64,000 nucleotides of DNA from Enhydrobacter sp. (GTDB taxonomy: Bacteria; Pseudomonadota; Alphaproteobacteria; Reyranellales; Reyranellaceae): assembly GCF_030246845.1 (NCBI RefSeq), contig NZ_CP126889.1, positions 496,001 to 560,000 on the forward strand, read 5' to 3'. Shown piece by piece: positions 41,785 to 51,125 of this stretch; the stretch's first letter is position 1; every line of letters starts with the position of its first letter. The position numbers and the translations under genes were made by a program. Below the pieces are notes generated by a model. The model searched no databases. It was not told where the DNA came from and saw only the letters and a list, made by a program, of their open reading frames with translations.

Positions 41785-43485
41785 ATGCCCACTTTTCAAC
41801 AAGCCCGCCAATTCCTGCTCGACAACCGCACCGATTACCAGGCGGCGGTCAAGGGCTTCGAATGGCCCGAACCGGTGCCCTTCAACTGGGCGCTCGACTG
41901 GTTCGACGCCGATCTCGCGCGCTCGCCCGAGAGCAAGGATCGCTGCGCGCTCTGGATCGTCGATGTCGCGAGCGCCCAGGAGACCAGGCTCACTTTCGCC
42001 GAGCTGAGCGCGCGCTCGAACCAGGTGGCCAACTGGCTGCGCGGCCTCGGGCTCGGGCGCGGTGATCATCTCCTGGTGGTTCTGAACAACGTCGCGCCGC
42101 TCTGGGAGGTAATGCTGGCAGCGATGAAGCTCGGCGTGGTGGTGATTCCCGCCACGACCCTCCTCACTACCGAGGAGCTGGCCGACCGTGTCGAGCGCGG
42201 CCGCGCGCGCATGATCATCGCCGGCGAGGACCAGGCGGAAAAGTGCAAGGGCCTGCCGCACGACGGCGTCACCTTCGTGACGACCAGCACGTCGAAGCTC
42301 GAGGGATGGCTGCCGCTCTCGGATGCCTACAAGTGCCCGACGACGTTCACGCCCGACGGGCCGACCCGGGCCGACGATCCGCTGCTGCTCTATTTCACCT
42401 CGGGCACGACGGCCAAGCCCAAGCTCGTGCGCCACAGCCACCGCTCCTACCCGGTCGGCGGTCTCTCCACCATGTACTGGCTCGGCCTGAAGCCCGGCGA
42501 CGTCCACGTGAACATCTCCTCGCCGGGCTGGGCAAAGCATGCCTGGAGCACCTTCTTCGCGCCCTGGAATGCCGGCGCGACGGTGCTGATGGTGAACCAG
42601 GCGCCGTTCAACGCGAAGGGCCTGCTGGGCGTTCTGGAACGCTGCAAGGTCACCACCTTCTGCGCGCCGCCCACCGTGTGGCGGCTGCTGATCCAGGAGG
42701 ATCTCGCCGCCTGCAAGCTCTCGCTGCGCGAGGTTTGCGGCGCGGGCGAGCCGCTCAACCCCGAGGTGATCAACAAGGTGCAGGAAGCCTGGGGCCTCAC
42801 CATCCGCGACGGCTACGGCCAGACCGAGACCACGGCGCAGATCGCCAACTCGCCGGGCCAGCCGGTGAAGGCGGGCTCGATGGGTCGGCCGATGCCGGGC
42901 TATCGCGTGCGGCTTCTCGACCCCGACGACAAGGACGCCAAGGAAGGCGAGATCTGCCTCGTGCTGGGCGCCGACCGGCCGGCCGGCCTGATGCAGGGCT
43001 ATGCCGACGCCGCGGGCAAGGTCACCGGCGCCGATGGCGCGATCTATCGCACCGGCGATGTCGCCAGCATCGACGAGGACGGCTATCTCACCTTCGTCGG
43101 CCGCGCCGACGACGTGTTCAAATCGTCCGACTACCGCATCAGCCCGTTCGAGCTCGAAAGCGTGCTGATCGAGCACGAGGCGGTCGCCGAGGCCGCCATC
43201 GTGCCGTCTCCCGACGAAATTCGCCTCAGCGTGCCCAAGGCCTTCGTCCTGTTGACCGCCTCGACGCCGCCCACGCGCGACACCGCCGCGTCCATCCTCA
43301 AGTACTGCAACACGCGGCTCGCGCCCTTCAAGCGCATCCGACGGCTGGAGTTCGTGACCGAGCTGCCCAAGACCATCTCCGGCAAGATCCGCCGTACCCA
43401 GCTCCGCAAGGTCGAGTACGAGGGCAGCGCGCCCGAGGTCGCTCGCGGCGTGGAATTCCACGAGAAGGACGTGTTGGGCGGCTGA
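41785..43485 (+). CDS. AMP-binding acyl-CoA synthetase (medium-chain/acetyl-CoA synthetase-like)
   Basis: This 566-residue adenylating enzyme has LLYFTSGTTAKPKLVRHSHR as the A3 loop (Ala for the usual Gly in GTTG). It also has DGYGQTETTAQIANSPGQPV as A5, YRTGDVASIDEDGYLTFVGR with ADDVFKSSDYRISPFELES as A7/A8, and PKTISGKIRRTQLR with the A10 Lys. It activates a carboxylic acid to its CoA ester. The livF gene follows 25 bases on, and the other liv genes converge on it. This hints that the transporter brings in the acid this enzyme activates. Confidence 0.92.
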   Translation: MPTFQQARQFLLDNRTDYQAAVKGFEWPEPVPFNWALDWFDADLARSPESKDRCALWIVDVASAQETRLTFAELSARSNQVANWLRGLGLGRGDHLLVVLNNVAPLWEVMLAAMKLGVVVIPATTLLTTEELADRVERGRARMIIAGEDQAEKCKGLPHDGVTFVTTSTSKLEGWLPLSDAYKCPTTFTPDGPTRADDPLLLYFTSGTTAKPKLVRHSHRSYPVGGLSTMYWLGLKPGDVHVNISSPGWAKHAWSTFFAPWNAGATVLMVNQAPFNAKGLLGVLERCKVTTFCAPPTVWRLLIQEDLAACKLSLREVCGAGEPLNPEVINKVQEAWGLTIRDGYGQTETTAQIANSPGQPVKAGSMGRPMPGYRVRLLDPDDKDAKEGEICLVLGADRPAGLMQGYADAAGKVTGADGAIYRTGDVASIDEDGYLTFVGRADDVFKSSDYRISPFELESVLIEHEAVAEAAIVPSPDEIRLSVPKAFVLLTASTPPTRDTAASILKYCNTRLAPFKRIRRLEFVTELPKTISGKIRRTQLRKVEYEGSAPEVARGVEFHEKDVLGG

Positions 43486-43510
43486 GCGGACCCTCGTTAA
43501 AGTATCGCGT

Positions 43511-44224
43511 ATGAGGGAAGCCCAGCTCGACGTCTCCGGTCTCGCGTTCGCCTACGACGGCGCCCTTGCCGTGCGCGATGTGTCGCTGGCCGTAAAGCCC
43601 GGCGAGATCGTGGCGCTGCTGGGCGCCAACGGCGCGGGAAAATCCACCACCGTCCGCATGATCGCGGGCGTGCTGCGGCCCCAGAAGGGCGAGATCCGCT
43701 TCGGCGGCGAGATGCTCGGCGGCGTGCCCAGCCATCATGTCGTGCGCCGCGGCATCACCCTGGTGCCCGAAGGCCGGCTGGTGTTCCCGCAGATGACGGT
43801 GATGGAAAATCTGCAGCTCGGCGCGCACGTCAAGCAACGGACCGAAGTCGCCGGTCTGGTCGACAAGGCGTTCCGCCTGTTCCCGCGGCTCGGCGAGCGG
43901 CGCGGCCAGCTCGCCGGCTCGATGAGCGGCGGCGAGCAGCAGATGCTCGCCATCGCGCGCGGCCTGATGGCCGAGCCTCGGCTCATCATCCTCGACGAGC
44001 CGTCGCTCGGCCTGATGCCCACGGTGACGCAGGAGATGTTCCGGCTGATCGAGATGGTGAACGCAAGCGGCATCGGCGTGCTGCTGGTCGAGCAGAACCT
44101 GCACCAGTCCCTGCGCATCGCCCATCGCGGCTATGTGCTGGAAAAGGGCGAGGTCGTGCTGGCCGGCACCGGCCGGGAGCTGCTCGCCGACGCCTACGTG
44201 CAGAAGGCGTTCCTGGGCCGGTAG
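43511..44224 (+). CDS. livF: Branched-chain-type ABC transporter ATP-binding protein LivF
   Basis: This 237-residue ATPase has Walker A LLGANGAGKSTTVRMIAG, the Q-loop region ITLVPEGRLVFPQMTVMENL typical of LivF, the signature MSGGEQQMLAIARGLM, and Walker B LIILDEPSLGLMP. It pairs with LivG to drive LivHM. Unusually it lies on the plus strand behind the acyl-CoA ligase, convergent with the livK-H-M-G operon and separated from it by a palindromic repeat. Confidence 0.92.
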   Translation: MREAQLDVSGLAFAYDGALAVRDVSLAVKPGEIVALLGANGAGKSTTVRMIAGVLRPQKGEIRFGGEMLGGVPSHHVVRRGITLVPEGRLVFPQMTVMENLQLGAHVKQRTEVAGLVDKAFRLFPRLGERRGQLAGSMSGGEQQMLAIARGLMAEPRLIILDEPSLGLMPTVTQEMFRLIEMVNASGIGVLLVEQNLHQSLRIAHRGYVLEKGEVVLAGTGRELLADAYVQKAFLGR

Positions 44225-44276
44225 CTGGAGCACCTCACGAACAAAAGCACGACAGGCGCCCCAACTACCTTGGTGT

Positions 44277-44342
44277 CATCCCGAGCGTAGCGAGGGATCT
44301 TTAATTGGCATCACGAAAGATCCCTCGCTGACGCTCGGGATG
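44277..44342. repeat. Dispersed palindromic repeat, copy 3
   Basis: Arm 44277-44302 (CATCCCGAGCGTAGCGAGGG then ATCTTT) pairs with 44316-44342 around a 13-base loop. It is nearly the same as copy 1 (5966-6030). It lies between the convergent livF and livG genes, as copy 2 lies between another convergent pair, consistent with use as a bidirectional terminator. Confidence 0.9.
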
Positions 44343-44400
44343 ACACGGAGTTGATATAATCAGGAACGGATGAGAGCGACTGCAGTCGCGCTCCCGGCAT

Positions 44401-45135
44401 TCAGGGCAACACTTCCGGCGTCCCCAGGTAGGCGGCGATCACCTTGGGATTTTTCGCCACCTCGTGCGGCGGGCCGTCGGCGATCAGGGTACCGGCGTCA
44501 AGCACCAGCAGCCGGTCGGAGATTTCCATCACCGACGGCATGTCGTGCTCCACCAGCAGCACCGTGACGCCGCTCGCCCGGATCTGGCGCAGCACGTCGA
44601 TCATGGCCGCGGTCTCGGTGGGATTGAGGCCGGCACAGGGCTCGTCAGCCAGCAGCAGGTCGGCGCGCGTCGCGATCGCCCGCGCCACCTCGAGATGGCG
44701 CAACTGCCCGACCGTCAGCGCGCTCGCCGGCCGGTCGGCGAGAGAGATGAGCGAAGCGAGCTCCATGCCGCGCCGCGTCGTCGCCTCGACGTCGCGCGGC
44801 CCGGCCTTGCCGAACAGCGCGCCGATGCGCACGTTCTCGCGCACGCTCAAGTCGCGGAACGGACGGGCGATCTGGAAGGCGCGGGCGATGCCGAGCGTGG
44901 CGATGCGGTTGGTCGCCATCCCGGTGATCGACCGGTCCTGGAAGCGGATCTCGCCCGCGGTCGGCGCCAGATAGCCGGTGATGAGGTTGAACAGCGTCGA
45001 CTTGCCCGCGCCGTTGGGGCCGATGATGCTGGTGATCGACCCCGACAGGATCGAGAAGGAGACGTCGGTGATGGCCTGCAGACCACGGAAGCTCTTGGAC
45101 AGGCCCTCCACCTGCAGGATTGGCATGGCGCTCAT
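44401..45135 (-). CDS. livG: Branched-chain-type ABC transporter ATP-binding protein LivG
   Basis: This 244-residue ATPase has Walker A IIGPNGAGKSTLFNLITG, IARAFQIARPFRDLSVRENV (the LivG Q-loop), a degenerate signature region LTVGQLRHLEVARAIATRAD, and Walker B LLLADEPCAGLNPTE. The signature reads LTVGQLRHLE instead of L-S-G-G-Q, a variation tolerated in LivG-like subunits. The start at 45135 overlaps the livM stop by four bases. It is the last gene of the minus-strand operon. Confidence 0.9.
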   Translation of the reverse strand: MSAMPILQVEGLSKSFRGLQAITDVSFSILSGSITSIIGPNGAGKSTLFNLITGYLAPTAGEIRFQDRSITGMATNRIATLGIARAFQIARPFRDLSVRENVRIGALFGKAGPRDVEATTRRGMELASLISLADRPASALTVGQLRHLEVARAIATRADLLLADEPCAGLNPTETAAMIDVLRQIRASGVTVLLVEHDMPSVMEISDRLLVLDAGTLIADGPPHEVAKNPKVIAAYLGTPEVLP

Positions 45136-46100
45136 TCTGCGGGCGCCACGGTGTCGCGGCGGGGCCTCCACGACCGCGCCATGCCGATGACGCCGCCGGG
45201 CGCGGCCAGCACGAGCAGCACGAGGAGAAGGCCGGTCGCGAAGAGATGGAAATCGAGCAGGCGGGCCAGGATCACCTGGGTGATGAAGACCAGCAGGAAG
45301 GCGCCGATCACCGGCCCGAACAGCGTGCCCATGCCGCCCAGCAGCGAATACACGATCAGACTGAGGTTGGTGTCGTCGCGATAGACCGAATCGGTCGTGA
45401 TGTAGCCGAGTGAATGGGCGTAGAGCACGCCCAGCAGCCCGGTGAGCACGGCGCTCACGACGAAGGCCAGCCGCTTGTAACGCTCCGTCGGCACGCCCAG
45501 CATGCGCGCGGTATCCTCGTCCTCCCGGATGCTGAGCAGCCCCGCGCCGAAACGGCTGCGGCGGATCCGCCAGGCGATGAAAAGCACGGCGAGACCGGCC
45601 AAGAGATAAAGCCAGTAGAAGAAGTCGGCAGGCTCCATCGCCGAAGGCGCGACGGGCGGGAAGTTGAGGCCGAGCGAGCCCTGGAAGAAGTCGACGTTGT
45701 TGGTCAGCTCGGCGCAGACATGGCTCACGCCCAGCATGGCGATGGCGAAGAAGGTGCCGCGCAGGCGCAGGATCGGATACGCCACCGCCGCCGACAGGAT
45801 GGCGCAGGCGCCGCCGCCGGCGAGAAGGCCCAGCGGCAACAACCAGATGGTCGGCAAGGTCGAGAAGCTGCTTTCGACCAGGCCGGCGGCGAAGGCGCCC
45901 ACGCCGACGAAGGCGGCATGGCCGAAGCTCGCATAGCCGGCGAAGCCGCCGAGGATTCCCCAGGCGAGCCCGAGCCCGGCCGAGTAGAGCATCAGCTGGC
46001 CCACGCGCACATAGAACGGCGGCAGGACGAGCGGCCCGGCGGCGAGAAGGACGACGCAGGCGGCGACGAGCAGCGCGGCCGGAGCTGACGAACGTGTCAT
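45132..46100 (-). CDS. livM: Branched-chain-type ABC transporter permease LivM
   Basis: This 322-residue polytopic membrane protein (about nine helices) has GILGGFAGYASFGHAAFVGV near residue 50, the LivM loop SIREDEDTARMLGVPTERYK that contacts the ATPase, and YSLLGGMGTLFGPVIGAFLL. The longer upstream reading frame is the antisense of livH; the ATG at 46100 overlaps the livH stop by four bases. It forms the transmembrane channel with LivH. Confidence 0.92.
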   Translation of the reverse strand: MTRSSAPAALLVAACVVLLAAGPLVLPPFYVRVGQLMLYSAGLGLAWGILGGFAGYASFGHAAFVGVGAFAAGLVESSFSTLPTIWLLPLGLLAGGGACAILSAAVAYPILRLRGTFFAIAMLGVSHVCAELTNNVDFFQGSLGLNFPPVAPSAMEPADFFYWLYLLAGLAVLFIAWRIRRSRFGAGLLSIREDEDTARMLGVPTERYKRLAFVVSAVLTGLLGVLYAHSLGYITTDSVYRDDTNLSLIVYSLLGGMGTLFGPVIGAFLLVFITQVILARLLDFHLFATGLLLVLLVLAAPGGVIGMARSWRPRRDTVAPAE

Positions 46101-46972
46101 CGCGAGGCGCTGAAGGCGTTGCCCAGCAGGCCGTGCGGGCGGACCAGCAACAGGATCACCAGCATCAGGAACATGGTCACGTTGGGAAAGGGCGGGCCGA
46201 CATACTGCGCGGTGAGCGTGTTCACGATGCCGAGCAGCAGGCCGCCCAGCAGCGCGCCGGCCGGGCTGCCGACGCCGCCCAGCACGACCACCACGAAGGC
46301 GTTCAGCGTCCACAGCGCCTCGTCGGCCGGCGAGAACGGCAGGATGACGCCGATCACGATGCCGGCGGCGCCCGCGAAGGCGGCGGAAACGGCAAAGGTG
46401 AGCGCGTACACGTGGCGCACATTGACGCCGCAAAGCTGGGCCGCGAGCGTCTGCTGGGCGGTGGCGCGGATGAGCCGCCCCAGATTGGAGAACTTGAGCA
46501 GCAGCGCGAGGCAGGAGAGCAGCACCAGGCTCGCCGCCAGCGCGCTCAGCCGCACCGCATCGAAGGTGAGGCCGGCGACCTTGAAGGAATCGAAGGCATA
46601 GGTCGGCGTGATGTTCTTCATGTCCGGCGAGAACACCCAGATCATGGCATTCTGCAGCATCAGCGCGATGCCGAAGGTGAGCAGCATCGAGCCGAGCGGC
46701 GTGCGACCGACCGTGCGCTGGATCAGGAAGCGCTGATAGACGTAGCCCACGCCGAACAGCGCGGCCATCACCAGCGGCAGGGTGAGCAGCGGATCGATGC
46801 CGAGTGCGTTGGACACGACGAGCGCGAGATAGGCGCCGAGCAGCACCAGCACGCCATGGCTGAGGTTGATCACATGCAGGACGCCGAAGATCAGCGAGAA
46901 GCCTACCGCGGCAAGCGCGTAGATGCCGCCCAGCACCAGACCGTCGGCCACTGTCTGCAGGACAAGGCTCAT
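46097..46972 (-). CDS. livH: Branched-chain-type ABC transporter permease LivH
   Basis: This 291-residue polytopic protein starts MSLVLQTVADGLVLGGIYAL and shows GFSLIFGVLHVINLSHGVLV, LGRLIRATAQQTLAAQLCGV (the EAA-like loop) and VVVLGGVGSPAGALLGGLLL. All are standard LivH landmarks. It is coupled to livM by ATGA and lies 58 bases downstream of livK. Confidence 0.93.
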   Translation of the reverse strand: MSLVLQTVADGLVLGGIYALAAVGFSLIFGVLHVINLSHGVLVLLGAYLALVVSNALGIDPLLTLPLVMAALFGVGYVYQRFLIQRTVGRTPLGSMLLTFGIALMLQNAMIWVFSPDMKNITPTYAFDSFKVAGLTFDAVRLSALAASLVLLSCLALLLKFSNLGRLIRATAQQTLAAQLCGVNVRHVYALTFAVSAAFAGAAGIVIGVILPFSPADEALWTLNAFVVVVLGGVGSPAGALLGGLLLGIVNTLTAQYVGPPFPNVTMFLMLVILLLVRPHGLLGNAFSASR

Positions 46973-47030
46973 GCCGGACCGCGCCCGTCTTGCGCGCTCA
47001 CGGGCGGGCTGGAAGCCCGCGGTGCCATGA

Positions 47031-48263
47031 TCACGCCTTCTTGTCCCAGGTCGGAGAGGGATAGACCGGCGGCGCCGAGCGAGCCGCCTCGGGGAAGACC
47101 GTCTCGAGCTTGCCCTTCTGCACCTGGCCGATCATGCCGCCCAGCAGCAGCGGATCGCCGTCGCCTTCGGGCGTGAACTTGATGCGGCTGTAGAAAGTCT
47201 CGAAATCGGCCGCCGCCAGCGCGTCGCGCACCGCCTGCGGCTCGAGGCTCTTGGCCGCCTGCATCGCCAGCACGTAGGTCTCGATGCAGGCCGCGGCGCC
47301 GGCCGTGTGATAGGCGATCGGGCGCGTGAACTTGCTGCGGTAGTAGTCGGCGAACTTCTTGGCGCTGCCGAAGAACTTGTCCTTGTAGGGAACGTCCTCG
47401 TTCCAGTAGGTCGAGCAGCAGAGGTCCTCCGAATACTTGCCCAGCGCCTCGCGGAAGGAGGCGAGCTGAGGCCCCAGCCCCTGGAACAGGAGCTTGACGT
47501 TGGTGTTGGTCGCCACCATCTGGCGCGCGATCAGGAGCGAATCCTGGTCGTGCACGACGCAGATCAGCAGGTCCGGCGTCTTGGCGCGCACCGAGGCGAG
47601 CACGCTCGAAACATCCGTGACCTTGGCCGGCAGCTCGTAGGTCTCGATCCTCTTGAATCCCGCCTTGTCGCAGGCAAGCTGCACACCCTTGCCCGCCGTC
47701 TTGGAGAAGGGATCGTTGGCGTAGATCACCGAATAGGTCTGCGGCAGCGGCGTCAGCGTCTTGAAAAGCGCCGAGGCGGCGGTGAACTGGCGTGTCGCGC
47801 GCGGGTACATGCCGAAGACGTACTTGAAACCCCGGGTGAAGATGGCATCGGAGCCGCCGCCGGTCTGCACCATCGGCTTTTTCGCCCGCTCGGTGATCGC
47901 CGCCGTGGGCAGCACGATGTTGCTGCCGAACGAGCCGAGGAAGAAGTTCGTTCCTTCGTCGAGCTGGCGCTGGATCAGGGTGGTGGCGCGCGCCGGGTCG
48001 CTCGCATCGTCGAACAGCTTGAGCTCGATCCTGTATTTCTCGCCCGCGATCTCGACGCCGCCCAGCACGTCGTTGAAATAGCTCGCCGCCGTCAGATAGC
48101 CGTTGTTCACGTTGAGGCCGGTCTCGGCGGCGGCTCCGGTGAGCGGAACCGAGCCGCCGATCACCAGCGGCTTGCCGGCCGCGGCCCGCGCCGTACGAAC
48201 GGCAGGCGCCGCAAGGGCCACCGCGCCAAGCCCTGCTCCACGAAGAACATCGCGACGATGCAT
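47031..48263 (-). CDS. livK: Branched-chain-type ABC transporter substrate-binding protein (Tat-exported)
   Basis: This 410-residue periplasmic binding protein starts MHRRDVLRGAGLGAVALAAP, a twin-arginine-like signal. Mature features include VIGGSVPLTGAAAETGLNVN and TLIQRQLDEGTNFFLGSFGS. The start at 48263 follows AGGGAGGGGG; a much longer in-frame ORF upstream lacks coding character. Binding proteins of this class carry branched amino acids, aromatic acids or amides. With an acyl-CoA ligase adjacent to livF, an organic acid is as likely as an amino acid. It is divergent from the phosphorylase-like gene. Confidence 0.9.
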   Translation of the reverse strand: MHRRDVLRGAGLGAVALAAPAVRTARAAAGKPLVIGGSVPLTGAAAETGLNVNNGYLTAASYFNDVLGGVEIAGEKYRIELKLFDDASDPARATTLIQRQLDEGTNFFLGSFGSNIVLPTAAITERAKKPMVQTGGGSDAIFTRGFKYVFGMYPRATRQFTAASALFKTLTPLPQTYSVIYANDPFSKTAGKGVQLACDKAGFKRIETYELPAKVTDVSSVLASVRAKTPDLLICVVHDQDSLLIARQMVATNTNVKLLFQGLGPQLASFREALGKYSEDLCCSTYWNEDVPYKDKFFGSAKKFADYYRSKFTRPIAYHTAGAAACIETYVLAMQAAKSLEPQAVRDALAAADFETFYSRIKFTPEGDGDPLLLGGMIGQVQKGKLETVFPEAARSAPPVYPSPTWDKKA

Positions 48264-48396
48264 CAATGCCCCCTCCCTCTTCGCTCCCAACGTTGACGGA
48301 TCGCTTCCACGCCGGACTATAGGGCAAGATGGACGCCCGATGGAGATCGCTCGCGCGTCGCATTCCGCGAGACGCAACCTCCCGAAGGAGATGCTC

Positions 48397-49344
48397 ATGG
48401 CTATCCGGCGTGCCCTCGCCAGACATGCCGCCGCGGCGGGCGTCATGCTTTGCCTCGCCCTCCTGTCCGGCGTCCATCCGGCCGAGGCGCGCGAGTTCAA
48501 GGTGCTCGACGCCTACGGCGCCTATGCCGACAGTCCAACCGTCAACAGTCCAGCCGACTACATCGCCTGGCTGAGGACGCAGCCGCGGTTTCGGGACGGC
48601 AAGCTCGACCGCCTGCCGGACCGCGCCGTGATCCTGCACCACGTCGAGGTGCGCGGCATGCTGAACCGGCTCGGCTATCCGGACTCGGAGATCGAAGAGC
48701 TTCGCATCGGCCATATCGATCCCAATCTGCTGTTCGTCGTGCGACCGAAATCGGGCCGTGCCTTCATCGTCAATCGCGGCCTTCCCGGCGCTGGTGGCAT
48801 CGGCACGCAGGTGGCCGAGCTCGGCGCCCTCGGCGTTCGGCAGGCGATCCATATCGGCACCGCCGGTATCCTCGGTGAGCGGCTCCCCTACGGCTCCCTG
48901 ATCGTCGCGCAAGGCTCCTACAAGGACGGGGCGGCCTTCCTGCTCGCCTCGAGCGCCAAGGAATTCGCCGAGCAGATCGCCTTCGCCGACGCCGCCCTGG
49001 CCGAGGCGATCGCCCGGCAAATGACCGCGGCGCACGTCGCCCACAGGCGCGCCCTCGGCTTCACCTCGCCGGTCTACTATTTCCAGAAGGTCGGCTTGCT
49101 GAAGGCCCTGCTCGCCTTCCCCTTCGATCCGGGCAAGGCGCCCGGCTTCGTCGAGATGGAAGAGGCGCCGTTCTTCGCGACGGCGCAGCTTGCCGGCGTC
49201 CGGGCGGCCAGCATCGTCGTCGGATCGGACCGGGCCGTTCCGGCGGGAGACGCGCTGCGACAGGAATTCTTCGACGGCGACCTCGATGCACTGCTGGCGC
49301 TCGCCCTGCGGCAGGCCATCGCAACCTTGTCTTCGAGTCCCTAA
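48397..49344 (+). CDS. Exported nucleoside-phosphorylase-superfamily protein
   Basis: This 315-residue protein has a Sec signal peptide (about residues 1-31, ending GVHPAEA), so the mature part is periplasmic. The body has the phosphorylase fold landmarks IHIGTAGILGERLPYGSLIV, preceded by GGIGTQVAELGALGVRQ, and the substrate-binding GFVEMEEAPFFATAQLAGVR followed by VGSDRAVPAG (the VEME...SD pattern). Cytoplasmic nucleoside phosphorylases rarely carry signals. An exported form may scavenge nucleosides or have a changed function. ATG 48397 is preferred because AAGGAG lies seven bases before it; ATG 48391 abuts that site. Confidence 0.82.
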   Translation: MAIRRALARHAAAAGVMLCLALLSGVHPAEAREFKVLDAYGAYADSPTVNSPADYIAWLRTQPRFRDGKLDRLPDRAVILHHVEVRGMLNRLGYPDSEIEELRIGHIDPNLLFVVRPKSGRAFIVNRGLPGAGGIGTQVAELGALGVRQAIHIGTAGILGERLPYGSLIVAQGSYKDGAAFLLASSAKEFAEQIAFADAALAEAIARQMTAAHVAHRRALGFTSPVYYFQKVGLLKALLAFPFDPGKAPGFVEMEEAPFFATAQLAGVRAASIVVGSDRAVPAGDALRQEFFDGDLDALLALALRQAIATLSSSP

Positions 49345-49444
49345 GGTGACGCTGCCGTCAGCTTCTTCTTGAGACGCCGCGCCGCTCTCCTTACAGTGGC
49401 TCGCAACAAGGCGGGCCAATGCCCTCGTTCTGGGAGGAACATCG

Positions 49445-50968
49445 ATGATCAGGAGCGCAAGACTGCTCGCATTGGCCGTTGCGGCCACCTTCATCGCCGG
49501 CGGGCCCGCGATGGCCCAGAAGCAGGGCGGCACCCTCACTGTCGGGCTCGAGCTCGACATCCCGGGCTTCGATCCTCTCAAGGTGGGCGTTTTCGATACC
49601 GCGGCCGAAACTGCCGCCGCCCTGATCTTCGACACGCTCACGACCCGCGACGACAGCGGCAAGGCGCAGCCCAAGCTCGCCCTCTCCTGGACATCGTCCG
49701 ACGACTACAAGACCTGGACCTTCAAGCTGCGGCCCAACGTCAAGTTCCAGGACGGCTCGCCGTTCAACGCCCAGGCGGTGGCCTGGAACTATGCCCGCCA
49801 GAAGGATCCGAAGAACCACTGCCGTTGCGCCTTCTACATCTCCAACATCAACAGCGTGGAGGCGGAGGACGACCTCACCGTCGTCTTCCATCTGCGCGAC
49901 CCGGCGGTCGATCTTCCATCGCTGCTGACGATCCCCTCGTCGAACAATGTCGTGCAGTCACCGACGGCGATCCAGGCCAAGGGCGACGACTACAACCGCA
50001 ATCCCGTCGGCACGGGCCCCTATGTCATCAAGTCATGGACCGCCGGCGACCGCATGGTGCTGGAACGCAATCCCGACTACTGGAACAAGAGCCATCAATA
50101 TCTCGACCGTATCGTGCTGCGGCCGTTGCCCGATTCGCAGTCGCGTTTCGCAAGCCTGCAGTCCGGCGAGGCGCAGGTCGTGTGGGCCGACGAATACGAG
50201 GCCGACAACATCGCCCGCGCCCGCAAGGACAAGAACCTGAAAGTGCTCGAATATGTCGGCTCGGGCGCAGGGGTGTACGCCTTCAACACCAAGGTGGCGC
50301 CGTTCGACGATGTGCGCGTGCGGCAGGCGCTGGTGATGGCGATCGACCGCAAGAAGATGTCGCAGGCGCTGACCAACGGCCTCAGCCGGCCCGCCACCAA
50401 TCCCTACGGCGACGGCTCCTGGGTCAAGTGCAAGGACGACGGCGCGCTGCCGTACGACCCCAAGAAGGCGGCGGAGCTCATCAAGGAGTACGGCAAGCCG
50501 GTCGACTTCAAGATGCTGGTGACGGCGACGCCGCGCGGCCGGGCGGTAGGCCAGGTGCTGCAGCAGTTCTGGAAGAGGGTCGGCGCCACGATGGAGATCG
50601 AGCAGGTCGACCAGGCGACGATCGTGCCGCGCGCCTTCCAGCGCAAGTTCCAGCTCACGCCGTGGCGCATCATCGATCTGGCCGATCCCGATCCGCAGAT
50701 GTACGCCAACTTCCACACCGGCAGCCCGGTCGCGCTTGCCAACTATTCGAACCCCGAGCTCGACAAGCTCCTCGAGCATGCCCGGGTGACGGCCGACCCG
50801 GCCAAGCGCACCGAGGACTATTGCGCCGTCAGCCGCCTGATCAACAAGGAAGCGATCTGGTTCTGGACCTTCCAGAACACCTACTACGCCATGACGAGGG
50901 CCAACGTGAGAGGCATCCCCAAGATGTTCAGCGGCGTCATCGACGTCTCCCAGGCCTGGCTCGAATGA
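49445..50968 (+). CDS. ABC transporter substrate-binding protein, dipeptide/oligopeptide family (SBP_bac_5)
   Basis: This 507-residue protein has a signal peptide ending AGGPAMA and the family start QKQGGTLTVGLELDIPGFDP. YKTWTFKLRPNVKFQDGSPF and NPVGTGPYVIKSWTAGDRMV are standard DppA/OppA landmarks. It delivers peptides, nickel or other solutes to the permeases encoded downstream. GGAGGAAC precedes the ATG. A hairpin (51028-51059) separates it from the first permease gene, probably favouring higher expression of the binding protein. Confidence 0.93.
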   Translation: MIRSARLLALAVAATFIAGGPAMAQKQGGTLTVGLELDIPGFDPLKVGVFDTAAETAAALIFDTLTTRDDSGKAQPKLALSWTSSDDYKTWTFKLRPNVKFQDGSPFNAQAVAWNYARQKDPKNHCRCAFYISNINSVEAEDDLTVVFHLRDPAVDLPSLLTIPSSNNVVQSPTAIQAKGDDYNRNPVGTGPYVIKSWTAGDRMVLERNPDYWNKSHQYLDRIVLRPLPDSQSRFASLQSGEAQVVWADEYEADNIARARKDKNLKVLEYVGSGAGVYAFNTKVAPFDDVRVRQALVMAIDRKKMSQALTNGLSRPATNPYGDGSWVKCKDDGALPYDPKKAAELIKEYGKPVDFKMLVTATPRGRAVGQVLQQFWKRVGATMEIEQVDQATIVPRAFQRKFQLTPWRIIDLADPDPQMYANFHTGSPVALANYSNPELDKLLEHARVTADPAKRTEDYCAVSRLINKEAIWFWTFQNTYYAMTRANVRGIPKMFSGVIDVSQAWLE

Positions 50969-51027
50969 CGGAACTCCATGACGACGCCGTTCTCCCGCCG
51001 CGACCCCGCATGAGCGCAACTGGGGTT

Positions 51028-51059
51028 GCGCGCTCCGATGAGCGTCCAAGGGAGCGCGC
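51028..51059 (+). repeat. Intra-operon hairpin between binding-protein and permease genes
   Basis: GCGCGCTCC at 51028-51036 pairs perfectly with GGAGCGCGC at 51051-51059 over a 14-base loop. It lies in a 157-base gap with no gene. There is no T-run. A stable hairpin here would protect the binding-protein mRNA end or attenuate transcription into the permeases, as is common in binding-protein operons. Confidence 0.7.
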
Positions 51060-51125
51060 CGGTCCAATGACGCAATCTTGGAGTTTCGTTCGCGGTGATG
51101 GCCGGCGGGTCAAGGAGGTCGCATA

